Under the pieces are notes generated by a model. That model saw only the letters and a program-made list of their open reading frames with translations, was not told the origin of the DNA and searched no databases. The translations under genes and the position numbers were made by a program. A DNA stretch of 44,604 bases. Source: JAAZMI01 sp964603615. GTDB lineage: Bacteria > Bacillota > Dethiobacteria > DTU022 > UBA8154. The stretch is from positions 1-44,604 of the forward strand of contig CAZRVU010000015.1 of NCBI GenBank assembly GCA_964603615.1, written 5' to 3'. Positions 7,894 to 14,860 of the stretch are shown in pieces (the first letter of the stretch is position 1; every line of letters begins with the position of its first letter).

Positions 7894-9297
7894 ATGATCC
7901 ATACAACCTATGCCATCATCGGTAGCGGTCCTGCCGCTTTTTATGCTGCCGGGGCTATTCGTAAACGAGATCCCGCGGGGAAACTTGTGATGATCGGCGC
8001 AGAAGGGCATCCCCCTTATTACCGTCCTTTGATCTCTTATTATCTGGCCGGCCAGGTGCCTCTGGAAAGGCTGTTTATGAAGGAAGAAGAATATTATCGC
8101 CACAGAAAAATTGATTTGATCGGCGGGGTGGTCACAGCGGTCAAAGGGCGGGAAAAAACACTGGCTTACCGGCCATTAATCGAAGGAAATCGAAGAGAAA
8201 CCGTTGATCACAATGCCGATGCCCGCCAGGGGGAGGCCCGTTATCTGCAATTTGAAAAGTTGTTGATTGCCTCCGGTGGTGCCCCGGTCAAACCGGATCT
8301 TCCGGGGATCAATACCCCCGGAGTGTATTTTTTCCGCACGATCAAGGATGCTGCAAGGATTGCGGCGAGGGCAAAGGACTCGCAAAAAGCACTGCTGTTA
8401 GGCGGGGGGTTGGTAAACCTCAAGGCCGCTTATGCCTTACACAAGCTTGGCCTGGCAACAACCCTGGTGATTGCCTCCAACAGGGTTCTTTCACAGATGT
8501 TGGATCAAAAGGGGGCAGGGATCGTTGCGGCCTACCTGCAAGAAAAAGGAATTAAGCTGATCCTGCAAAATGACGTGGTAAAGATACAGGGCAACAGCGC
8601 GGGGGTGACCGGAGTTACCCTGGCTAACGGCCAGGAATTGGAGACCGATCTGATCGTGGTGGGAAAAGGAGTTAAACCTTGCACGCCCTTTCTGGAGGGT
8701 AGTGGTATCGGGGAAGGGGAAGAAGGCGGCGTAGCTGTAGATGAGCACCTGCAGGCTAACCTGCCGGACATCTATGCAGCCGGGGATGCAGCCCTTTGCC
8801 GTGACTTGTTGCTGGGCACGCCCGCAAATAACCCCCTCTGGCCCAATGCAACGGCGCAGGGGGAGATTGCCGGCGCCAACATGGCCGGGGAGCGGCTAAC
8901 TTACCGGGGATCGCTGCGCCTGAACGCGGCGGAATTTTTTGGCCTGCCTGTAATCGCTGCCGGGTTGGGAAGGCTGCCGGACAGTACGGTTCAACTCGAC
9001 AGTGCAGCCCAACCCCGGGAGATCGATCAAACTTCTTTACCCCCGGAAACAATTGGATATATCCCGGCTGCCCCGCCCCCGGAGATCTATGAGCTAGAGC
9101 AATCTTCACGTTCCCGGCAAAAGCCGCACTACCTGCGACTGGTTTTCCAAAAGGAACACCTCGTGGGGTATGTATCTATCGGGGAAAACCGCAAGGCCGG
9201 CATGTTGACCAACCTGATCGCGGGGCAAACCCGCCTCGCTCCGCAGCAAAAGGAACAGCTAATCAATGGAAACCTGACTTTCCCGCTTTTAACGTAG
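7894..9297 (+). CDS. FAD/NAD(P)-dependent oxidoreductase of the CODH module
   Basis: This 467-residue flavoprotein is of the pyridine nucleotide-disulfide oxidoreductase fold. Visible motifs are an FAD-binding IIGSGPAAFYAAGAIR at the N terminus, an NAD-binding LLLGGGLVNLKAAYALHKLGL near residue 170, and the second FAD motif DIYAAGDAA near residue 290. The C-terminal part resembles that of NADH:rubredoxin/nitrite reductase-like enzymes. No redox-active CxxxxC was seen. The likely role, inferred from context and known cooF-cooS-oxidoreductase clusters, is to pass CO-derived electrons from CooF to NAD(P)+. ATG 7894 is preferred, with GGGAG 11 bases upstream; a GTG at 7885 is too close to it. It begins 35 bp after cooS and is probably co-transcribed. 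Confidence 0.88.
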   Translation: MIHTTYAIIGSGPAAFYAAGAIRKRDPAGKLVMIGAEGHPPYYRPLISYYLAGQVPLERLFMKEEEYYRHRKIDLIGGVVTAVKGREKTLAYRPLIEGNRRETVDHNADARQGEARYLQFEKLLIASGGAPVKPDLPGINTPGVYFFRTIKDAARIAARAKDSQKALLLGGGLVNLKAAYALHKLGLATTLVIASNRVLSQMLDQKGAGIVAAYLQEKGIKLILQNDVVKIQGNSAGVTGVTLANGQELETDLIVVGKGVKPCTPFLEGSGIGEGEEGGVAVDEHLQANLPDIYAAGDAALCRDLLLGTPANNPLWPNATAQGEIAGANMAGERLTYRGSLRLNAAEFFGLPVIAAGLGRLPDSTVQLDSAAQPREIDQTSLPPETIGYIPAAPPPEIYELEQSSRSRQKPHYLRLVFQKEHLVGYVSIGENRKAGMLTNLIAGQTRLAPQQKEQLINGNLTFPLLT

Positions 9298-9487
9298 CTG
9301 CAAAATAATGTGCCGGTTTTTGGGGTTGGAACCCTGGAAATATTCAGTTTGTTACTAGGTTTCTGTTATAATGTTGCCCCAAGAAGCCCAGTTTTTGACA
9401 GTGGGCCTGGTTATTTTTGAAATATAAACCGGTCCGGGGAAAAACATCAGAACAATTTGTTTTATGAATTTGTTTCTGGCATGTAAT
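9298..9487. other. intergenic region, possible orphan -10
   Basis: No coding sequence was recognised. A TATAAT at 9366-9371 lacks a convincing -35. A short hairpin (GCCCA...TGGGC) follows near 9388. This may be a small transcript, but nothing in the sequence proves it. Confidence 0.2.
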
Positions 9488-9538
9488 AAAAAGGCAGGGG
9501 GTTGCGTCTGAAATAGAAGGAACAGACCAACCCCCTGC
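9488..9538 (-). terminator. terminator of the SPFH-RHH operon
   Basis: An 11-bp stem, GCAGGGGGTTG (9494-9504) with CAACCCCCTGC (9528-9538), continues into an inner GTCTG/CAGAC stem with one bulged base. On the minus strand it is followed by a T run (complement of 9488-9492), so it terminates leftward transcription from the SPFH operon. Confidence 0.8.
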
Positions 9539-9595
9539 ACTACACTTACACCATGGCGAGTACGAATATAATTTAACGGTACTTTCTGGTGCCTT

Positions 9596-9757
9596 TTATT
9601 TTTTCTTTCTGCGCTGCTTAACACATTCGGTCAACAAGTACTCGATTTGCCCGTTGATCGATCGAAAATCATCTGCTGCCCAGGCCGCCAGTTCCTGCCA
9701 AAGAAAGGGTGATAAGCGGAGCAAGAACTGTTTTTTACTTTTATCTTGTTTTGTCAT
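9596..9757 (-). CDS. small ribbon-helix-helix (Arc-like) protein
   Basis: This 53-residue basic protein has the Arc/MetJ-type pattern: a short strand KQFLLRLSPFLWQELAAWAADDFRSINGQIEYLLTECV split between KQFLLRLS (strand), PFLWQELAAWAADD (helix 1) and SINGQIEYLLTECVKQ (helix 2), then a Lys/Arg-rich tail. Such proteins bind DNA as dimers through the strand. ATG 9757 is chosen because AAAGGAA lies eight bases upstream; a GTG at 9778 is almost abutting its only purine tract. It lies 33 bp downstream of the SPFH gene on the same strand and before a strong terminator. It may regulate its own operon (see the tandem palindromes at 10856). Confidence 0.75.
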   Translation of the reverse strand: MTKQDKSKKQFLLRLSPFLWQELAAWAADDFRSINGQIEYLLTECVKQRRKKK

Positions 9758-9790
9758 CGATCTTCGTTCCTTTATCACACCTTTCTGCCT

Positions 9791-10816
9791 TTAATACAGG
9801 GAACCGCTGTTCACAACCGGCTGGGCATCCCTGTTACCGCAAAGCACCACGAGTAAGTTGCTTACCATTGCCGCTTTACGTTCCTCATCTAACTGCACGA
9901 TATCGTTTTCATTCAGCTTGTTCAGCGCCATTTCCACCATGCCCACAGCCCCCTCCACGATCATTTGCCGGGCATCAATGATCGCCGAAGCCTGCTGTCT
10001 TTGGAGCATGGCCGAGGCTATTTCCGGGGCATAAGCCAAATGGGTGATCCTGGCCTCCAAAATGTCTAGCCCGGCAATCTCCACTTTTACCTGGATTTCT
10101 TCTTTCAGTTTTTCGGCGATTTCAATACTGCTGCCGCGCAAGTTTTTTTCGTTGTTGTTGTCGCCCGAGAGGTCATAGGGATAGAGTCGGACAATATTGC
10201 GGAGTGCTGAATCACACTGTATGGAAAGGAATTCCGTAAAGTTTTCCACGTTAAAGACTGCTTTGGCAGTATTTACTACTTTCCAGATTACTACGATCCC
10301 GATGATGATCGGGTTGCCCAATTGGTCGTTGATTTTTTGTTTGTCATTGTTCAAGGTCATGGCTTTGAGGGATATTTTCTTGTTTATTGCAGCTTGCGCC
10401 AAATTTTTAACAGCCGCGCCCGGTTCCGCCGTAAGCTTGCCGCTAGATGTAGCTGCAGCGGCGGGATTAACGGCGGCAACAAAAGGGTTGACAAAGAAAA
10501 ACCCTTCGCCTTTAAGGGTGCCGTAGTATTTGCCGAAGAGGGTCAGCACTAGCGCCTCATTGGGTTTCAATACCTTTAACCCCATGAACAGAAACGGGCC
10601 GATGATAAAAGAATACAAAGCACCAACGACGATTAAAATAACAGCGGAAACGAGATTTGTGCCATTTTCGGCAGAGATGATGCCGTAAATAAAGCCGGCC
10701 AGAGCGGCGATCATCAGTAGAATGTTCATCAGGAGCATGGCCATTCCGCTTTTGGCCTGCAGTTCAATTTCCTTATCGTGTACCTGCCTCACGTTCAAAC
10801 TAATCCCCGTAGACAT
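9791..10816 (-). CDS. SPFH/Band 7 membrane scaffold protein
   Basis: This 341-residue protein has two hydrophobic segments near residues 28-50 and 54-80, then an SPFH (stomatin/prohibitin) domain from LKVLKPNEALVLTLFGKYYGTLKGEGFFFVNPF onward, including the DILEARITHLAYAPEIASAMLQRQQASAIIDARQ region (residues ~245-280) typical of the coiled helix of flotillin/stomatin proteins. SPFH proteins form oligomeric membrane microdomain scaffolds. The ATG at 10816 follows a GGGAGGGG tract. The gene heads a two-gene operon with a ribbon-helix-helix protein. A run of Ala/Ala/Thr/Ser around residue 115 (NPAAAATSSGK) is unusual and may be a flexible insertion. Confidence 0.88.
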   Translation of the reverse strand: MSTGISLNVRQVHDKEIELQAKSGMAMLLMNILLMIAALAGFIYGIISAENGTNLVSAVILIVVGALYSFIIGPFLFMGLKVLKPNEALVLTLFGKYYGTLKGEGFFFVNPFVAAVNPAAAATSSGKLTAEPGAAVKNLAQAAINKKISLKAMTLNNDKQKINDQLGNPIIIGIVVIWKVVNTAKAVFNVENFTEFLSIQCDSALRNIVRLYPYDLSGDNNNEKNLRGSSIEIAEKLKEEIQVKVEIAGLDILEARITHLAYAPEIASAMLQRQQASAIIDARQMIVEGAVGMVEMALNKLNENDIVQLDEERKAAMVSNLLVVLCGNRDAQPVVNSGSLY

Positions 10817-10855
10817 TTTTTAAGCCCCTCCCTAGTTAAAATTTTATTGCCGGAT

Positions 10856-10897
10856 GATATTATTATAATATCAAGTAAATATTATAACAATATTGGA
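10856..10897 (-). promoter_or_regulatory. SPFH promoter with two palindromic operator-like sites
   Basis: A perfect palindrome at 10856-10872 (GATATTAT, centre T, ATAATATC) and a near-identical 17-mer at 10878-10894 (AATATTATAACAATATT) are spaced 22 bp apart, about two helical turns. On the minus strand the -10 TATAAT (complement of 10862-10867) lies in the first site, and a TTGTTA -35 (complement of 10885-10890) lies in the second with a 17-bp spacer. A TTGACT is also present at the complement of 10902-10907. Confidence 0.6.
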
Positions 10898-10914
10898 TAA
10901 AAGTCAACGCCAAT

Positions 10915-10945
10915 GTGTGTCACGGGGACGGGGGTTTTGACACAC
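10915..10945 (+). repeat. REP-like hairpin, GTGTGTCA type, copy A
   Basis: Perfect 8-bp arms GTGTGTCA and TGACACAC enclose a 15-base loop with the core GGGGACGGGGG. The same element recurs at 23208 and, inverted, at 27281. Confidence 0.85.
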
Positions 10946-11023
10946 TTATTTACATTAACCTGTTTCCTGTCTAGACTAATTGCAGAACCGGGGGAAAAAT
11001 TATTATTTTAAGAACCATCATTA

Positions 11024-11054
11024 CCTTGCATAGCAAGGCACTATGTTATATAAT
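11024..11054 (+). promoter_or_regulatory. padR promoter with overlapping palindrome
   Basis: TTGCAT (11026-11031), a 17-bp spacer and TATAAT (11049-11054) form a near-consensus promoter. A perfect inverted repeat CCTTGC-ATA-GCAAGG (11024-11038) covers the -35 box and is a candidate operator, probably for PadR itself. Transcription would start at about 11060-11062, right at the ATG at 11061, so the mRNA may be leaderless. Confidence 0.75.
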
Positions 11055-11060
11055 GTAAGC

Positions 11061-11396
11061 ATGATCGAACTAACTAATCCGTTAATTCAAATTAAAAAGG
11101 GTGCTTTGGATTTTTGTGTGCTGGCGATCATCGCTCGCAGGGAAACTTACGGTTATGAAATAGTAAAATCTTTAGATGAACAGGGTTTGACTACTTCTGA
11201 AGGAACGATTTATCCCCTGCTGGCCAGGTTAAATAAGGATGGCCTGGTTACCGCTGCTTGGCGGCAAGAGGATGGTGGCAACCCGCGCAAATACTACCGG
11301 ATTACCGCCAGGGGAAAAACTGCCCTGGTCATGTTCAAGCAAAGCTGGTTGGATTTTACAGGGGCTGTAAACAGCATTTTGGGGGGAGGGGCGTAG
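11061..11396 (+). CDS. PadR-family transcriptional regulator
   Basis: This 111-residue winged-helix protein has the PadR pattern: KKGALDFCVLAIIARRETYGYEIVKSL at the N terminus, the recognition region TSEGTIYPLLARLNKDGLV, and the wing GGNPRKYYRITARGK. PadR proteins repress neighbouring genes and often themselves. I take ATG 11061, not the in-frame ATG 11043: the latter lies inside the promoter, upstream of the predicted transcription start, and has no ribosome binding site. It is followed four bases later by a HAAS-domain membrane protein gene, a common pairing in Bacillota in which PadR controls a membrane stress or signalling protein. Confidence 0.9.
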   Translation: MIELTNPLIQIKKGALDFCVLAIIARRETYGYEIVKSLDEQGLTTSEGTIYPLLARLNKDGLVTAAWRQEDGGNPRKYYRITARGKTALVMFKQSWLDFTGAVNSILGGGA

Positions 11397-11400
11397 ACAG

Positions 11401-11940
11401 ATGGAACATGAAATTGAAAAAATCTTAAAAGGCTACTTGCAGGAGATCGAAGATGAGCTAAAGGCGGTCCCCCGGGCCTCCCGGGCGGAATTTATTGCCG
11501 AAATACATTCGCACCTGCTGGAAGAATGGAATAGCCGTAGTTCGCCAACAGAACAGGATCTGCTGCAGATTATACATAACTTTGGTGCTCCCCGGGAGAT
11601 TGCCGGGGGGTACCTGGAAAAATTTCCCGATACAGATCAAGGCCGGGTCCGGATCTCCTACCCGCCCACCTGGCTAGTTTTGGTTTTGACGGTATTGATC
11701 TGGCCGGTGGGGATCGTGCTGGCCTGGCTGTCACCGGCCTGGCGGGTTAGGGATAAAGTAATAGCGACGCTGATTCCCGTGTTTGTTTTTTTATTCTTGG
11801 TGTTCTTTTCTTTAGCTGCTTACACCAGGTTTGAAGTTCAACAAACGGGGCAAACGAAACATGTTCAAGAAAAAAGCGTTATCCTGGAAATACCTGAACA
11901 GCACGGGAAACTGGAAAGGCTGCCTGAGGACAGGAGGTAA
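11401..11940 (+). CDS. HAAS (DUF1700-like) domain membrane protein
   Basis: The 179-residue product begins with a helical domain (residues 1-80), IEKILKGYLQEIEDELKAVPRASRAEFIAEIHSHLLEEW, that matches the HAAS/DUF1700 pattern of membrane proteins encoded next to padR. Two hydrophobic helices follow (about 88-108 and 117-141), and the C-terminal ~40 residues are predicted soluble and charged. GGGGGGAGGGGCG precedes the ATG. The function of HAAS proteins is not well known; the context suggests a PadR-controlled membrane effector. The AGGAGGTAA at its stop codon holds the ribosome binding site of the next small gene. Confidence 0.8.
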   Translation: MEHEIEKILKGYLQEIEDELKAVPRASRAEFIAEIHSHLLEEWNSRSSPTEQDLLQIIHNFGAPREIAGGYLEKFPDTDQGRVRISYPPTWLVLVLTVLIWPVGIVLAWLSPAWRVRDKVIATLIPVFVFLFLVFFSLAAYTRFEVQQTGQTKHVQEKSVILEIPEQHGKLERLPEDRR

Positions 11941-11945
11941 AATCA

Positions 11946-12044
11946 ATGATGAACGTTGCTGCCGTTGTGCCCTTTGTTATCTTTTTAATCTCTCCCCTGC
12001 TCTCTGCCATTTACTTGGCGCTGACCAAAAATCCCGGCTACTAG
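11946..12044 (+). CDS. 32-residue single-helix membrane microprotein
   Basis: An ATG at 11946 starts MMNVAAVVPFVIFLISPLL and ends with SAIYLALTKNPGY and a TAG. The product is almost entirely one hydrophobic helix with a short polar tail. AGGAGG at 11932-11937 lies eight bases upstream and overlaps the end of the HAAS gene, which argues strongly for translation. It is the last gene of the padR-HAAS set. I do not recognise a family; a role as a partner of the HAAS protein is inference. Confidence 0.7.
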   Translation: MMNVAAVVPFVIFLISPLLSAIYLALTKNPGY

Positions 12045-12139
12045 GCCCCTCAAATCTTTTGCCGGACAAACTATTCCTATTTGGGCGGTTTTACCCTCGC
12101 CAGTGATAGATATTACCCTTATCTGGTCGGAACCCCCGT

Positions 12140-12210
12140 TTGACAAAAAGCAACAAAGCCAATACAATATACTTTGATAATCAAACATTTTAAACATCAA
12201 ACATTTTAAA
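12140..12210 (+). promoter_or_regulatory. promoter and operator of the marR-ATPase operon
   Basis: TTGACA (12140-12145), a 17-bp spacer and TACAAT (12163-12168) form a strong promoter. A perfect inverted repeat TTTGAT-A-ATCAAA (12173-12185) covers the expected start of transcription. It overlaps two direct copies of ATCAAACATTTTAAA (12180-12194 and 12196-12210, 16 bp apart). This layout suits repression by the MarR protein encoded next. Confidence 0.75.
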
Positions 12211-12229
12211 GTTCAAGGAGGTTTTGCAA

Positions 12230-12658
12230 ATGGATCACACGGACTACATTGAGGAACTAACAGATGCGCTTTTATTGTTTTTTAATAGCTTTTCTTCCTG
12301 GGAAAATTCTGTCATCCGCTCCGGAGATCTAAGTGTCTCGGAAGCTCACGCCATTGAAGCGCTAGGGCAACACGGGACGATGAACATGAAATTTCTGGCC
12401 GGCAAGCTGGGGGTTACTACCGGTACAACTACTGTTACAGTAGACCGTTTAGAGTCAAAAGAATATGCCAGACGCGCCTCTACTAAAGAGGACCGGCGGG
12501 TTAACCTGATCAGCCTGACAGAAAAAGGAAATAAAGCCTTTGCAGAACACCATCGTTATCACCTGGACCTAACAGCACAGATGTGCGCATGTTTGACGGA
12601 AGAAGAAATTAAACAATTGCTTGATATTATCAAAAAAATTAACAGGGAAATCTTTTGA
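12230..12658 (+). CDS. MarR-family transcriptional regulator
   Basis: This 142-residue protein has the MarR winged-helix core: LSVSEAHAIEALGQHGTMNMKFLAGKLGVTTGTTTVTVDRLESKEYARR followed by the wing TKEDRRVNLISLTEKG, residues ~33-105. ATG 12230 is chosen because AAGGAGG (12215-12221) is eight bases upstream; the TTG at 12224 is too close to it. It precedes a P1B-type metal ATPase by 28 bp and almost certainly controls it through the operator upstream. The absence of an obvious Cys-rich sensor motif leaves the signal unknown; a ZitR/AdcR-like metal sensor is possible but not shown. Confidence 0.9.
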   Translation: MDHTDYIEELTDALLLFFNSFSSWENSVIRSGDLSVSEAHAIEALGQHGTMNMKFLAGKLGVTTGTTTVTVDRLESKEYARRASTKEDRRVNLISLTEKGNKAFAEHHRYHLDLTAQMCACLTEEEIKQLLDIIKKINREIF

Positions 12659-12686
12659 TATAAAAACTGGGGGAGGGATAAATCAA

Positions 12687-14567
12687 TTGATTGGAAGATA
12701 CAAAGATCCCGGTGTCTACAGGCAACTATTGCAGATGAAGGAGTTTTATGCTGTAGCATTAGGAAGTATTCTTTTAGTGCTTAGCCTCGTCTTCGGGAAA
12801 AAGGAGTTTATGCTATTACCTGATATTTTTGCCCTTTGTTCCCTGGTTATTTTAGGTGGCCCGATCATTCTCGACGCGGCAAAAGGCATCATGCAAAAGG
12901 AACTTAATGTGGACGAATTGGTAAGCCTGGCGATGATAGCCTCCGTCATAATCGGTGAATATCGGCTGGCCGCTACCGTAGCTTTGATTATGGTAATCGG
13001 TTCCCTCCTGGAAGAATTTACTGCGCAAAAAGCCCGTTCGGCCATTGATTCTTTAATGCAGTTGGCACCAGAAAAAGCTACCCTGCTGCACGGAAGAGAA
13101 GAAGTGGTAGTCCCGATAAAGGAATTAAAGTTGGGAAATCGGCTCTTAATCCGCACCGGCGAAAAAATTCCCGTTGATGCCAGGGTGATTAGGGGACAGG
13201 CCTTGCTGGACCAGGCATCGTTGACCGGCGAATCCGATCCTATAGAAAAAACAGTCGGGGACAATGTTTATGCCGGGACTGTAATATATTCCGGCATGTT
13301 GGAAGTAGAGGCACAAAAACTAGGAATAGACACTGCATTGGGAAAATTAATTGCGCTGGTGCAAGAAGCGGAAAAACAAAAAGCGCCGGCCTTAAGGGTT
13401 GCAGATCGTTACGTTCGCCTGTTTACTCCTGCTATCATTGCCCTGGGGTTAGTCGTATTTTTTGTGACTAAGGACATTTACCGCACTATCACTGTTTTTA
13501 TCGTTGGCTGCCCCTGTGCTTTTATCTTGGCTTCACCTACTGCCGTAGTCTCCGCCCTGGGGAATGCTTCCAAAAACGGCATTTTGATCAAAGGCGGCGA
13601 TATCCTGGAAGAGGCGTCAAGAATCGACACCGTTTTTTTTGATAAGACGGGAACACTTACCAGCGGCAAACCTGTAGTTTACGCCATAGAACCCTTCAAC
13701 AATGTGTCACCAGAATTCATCCTTTCTATAGCCGCTTCGGTTGAAAAATATTCCACTCACCCCTTGGCCCGGGCCATTCTGGAAGAAGCCGACCAAAAAA
13801 ATATGGTCTTGCCAGATCCTCGCCATTACAAAAACCTTCCAGGCAAGGGGGTTGAAGCCGTGGTTGGGGATAAAAAATATACGGTAGGACGTATACAAGA
13901 CGAGATCCTAAAGGAATTGTTGCCAAACTCAAACCAAATAGAAAAAGAAGCGGGTCAGAAAGCTGTTGCAGTTTGGGAAAACGATCTTCCCCTTGGTATT
14001 ATCTATTTTGAAGAGGAAATTAGAAACGGCAATAATACGCTGGTTCAGGAACTTGCCGCCGCCGGTATATCAAATATTCAGATGGTTACCGGAGACGATC
14101 CGAAAACAGCCGCTCAAATAGCTAAAAAAGTAGGCATCGCAGAGTACCATGCTGGCGTTTTACCTCAAGAAAAATTAGAACATGTAAAAAACCTACAGCA
14201 TAAAGGATTTAAAGTGGCTATGGTGGGTGATGGAATTAATGATGCCCCCTCCCTGGCTGCCGCCGATATCGGCATTTCAATGGGAGCCATGGGTACAGAT
14301 GCAGCGATCGAAGCGGCCGATGTAGCCTTGATGGGGGATGATTTAACAAAAGTGCCTTATTTCTTTAACCTGGGCCAATTAACTGTAAGGACTATAAAGT
14401 TTAACATTCTTTTTGCCATGGTTTTTAATATACTGGCCCTGATCGCTTCCGGCACTGGCTTTTTAACCCCTATCACGGGTGCGCTGGCCCATAATATCGG
14501 ATCTGTAATTGTGGTAATTAACTCGGCCAGATTAATTAAAACACCCAGGTATCTAACCTCGGACTAG
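12687..14567 (+). CDS. P1B-type heavy-metal transporting ATPase without HMA domain
   Basis: This 626-residue ATPase would drive a transition metal across the membrane. Motifs in order are TGES (actuator), CPC in VGCPCAFILASPTAV (metal site), the phosphorylation motif DKTGTLTSG, STHPLARAI (P1B nucleotide-binding HP), MVTGDDP and GDGINDAPSLAAADIG. The TTG at 12687 is chosen, nine bases after GGGGGAGGG; earlier in-frame codons overlap marR. The N terminus has no HMA or His-rich metal-binding domain. The last helix reads HNIGSVIVVINSARL, unlike the DxG helix of the CadA at 23372, so the metal differs from Zn/Cd in that protein and cannot be assigned with certainty. It forms an operon with marR. 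Confidence 0.9.
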   Translation: MIGRYKDPGVYRQLLQMKEFYAVALGSILLVLSLVFGKKEFMLLPDIFALCSLVILGGPIILDAAKGIMQKELNVDELVSLAMIASVIIGEYRLAATVALIMVIGSLLEEFTAQKARSAIDSLMQLAPEKATLLHGREEVVVPIKELKLGNRLLIRTGEKIPVDARVIRGQALLDQASLTGESDPIEKTVGDNVYAGTVIYSGMLEVEAQKLGIDTALGKLIALVQEAEKQKAPALRVADRYVRLFTPAIIALGLVVFFVTKDIYRTITVFIVGCPCAFILASPTAVVSALGNASKNGILIKGGDILEEASRIDTVFFDKTGTLTSGKPVVYAIEPFNNVSPEFILSIAASVEKYSTHPLARAILEEADQKNMVLPDPRHYKNLPGKGVEAVVGDKKYTVGRIQDEILKELLPNSNQIEKEAGQKAVAVWENDLPLGIIYFEEEIRNGNNTLVQELAAAGISNIQMVTGDDPKTAAQIAKKVGIAEYHAGVLPQEKLEHVKNLQHKGFKVAMVGDGINDAPSLAAADIGISMGAMGTDAAIEAADVALMGDDLTKVPYFFNLGQLTVRTIKFNILFAMVFNILALIASGTGFLTPITGALAHNIGSVIVVINSARLIKTPRYLTSD

Positions 14568-14722
14568 GTTAGATGCTAGATATCCAAACCCCTGATAAAT
14601 CTTTGATAGAGGAACTAGGCGGGAAATAGATGGGCTTGTTTCTAACGCCGTAGAAATTGCCATACGTAGAATTGTGTCCAAATACATATGACCTGGCGCT
14701 TCTTCAGTGTTGAAACGTGAGC

Positions 14723-14744
14723 GGGACGATGAGGGCATCGTCCC
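14723..14744. repeat. hairpin repeat GGGACGATG, copy 1
   Basis: Perfect 9-bp arms GGGACGATG and CATCGTCCC enclose AGGG. It sits in a ~50-bp direct repeat (about 14697-14747) whose second copy is at 14815-14863, each preceded by a TGAAACGT word. Confidence 0.8.
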
Positions 14745-14838
14745 CTGCTACAAAGCAACCATTTTTTCAGGCGGTTGGGGAATTTACTGGGGTAGGTTTT
14801 TGCATGGATTGGTGCTTCTCCCGTGCTGAAACGTAAGC

Positions 14839-14860
14839 GGGACGATGAGGGCATCGTCCC
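14839..14860. repeat. hairpin repeat GGGACGATG, copy 2, at the clpB stop
   Basis: It is identical in stem and loop to the copy at 14723. It starts one base past the clpB stop codon, so on the minus strand it may act as a weak terminator or 3'-end stabiliser for clpB mRNA, although no T run follows. Confidence 0.75.

Noticed and set aside
14553..14854. Short minus-strand frames with repeated RSSSR/RFSTGEAP-like words
   Set aside because: They run through the ~50-bp direct repeats with GGGACGATG hairpins and show no independent gene signals.
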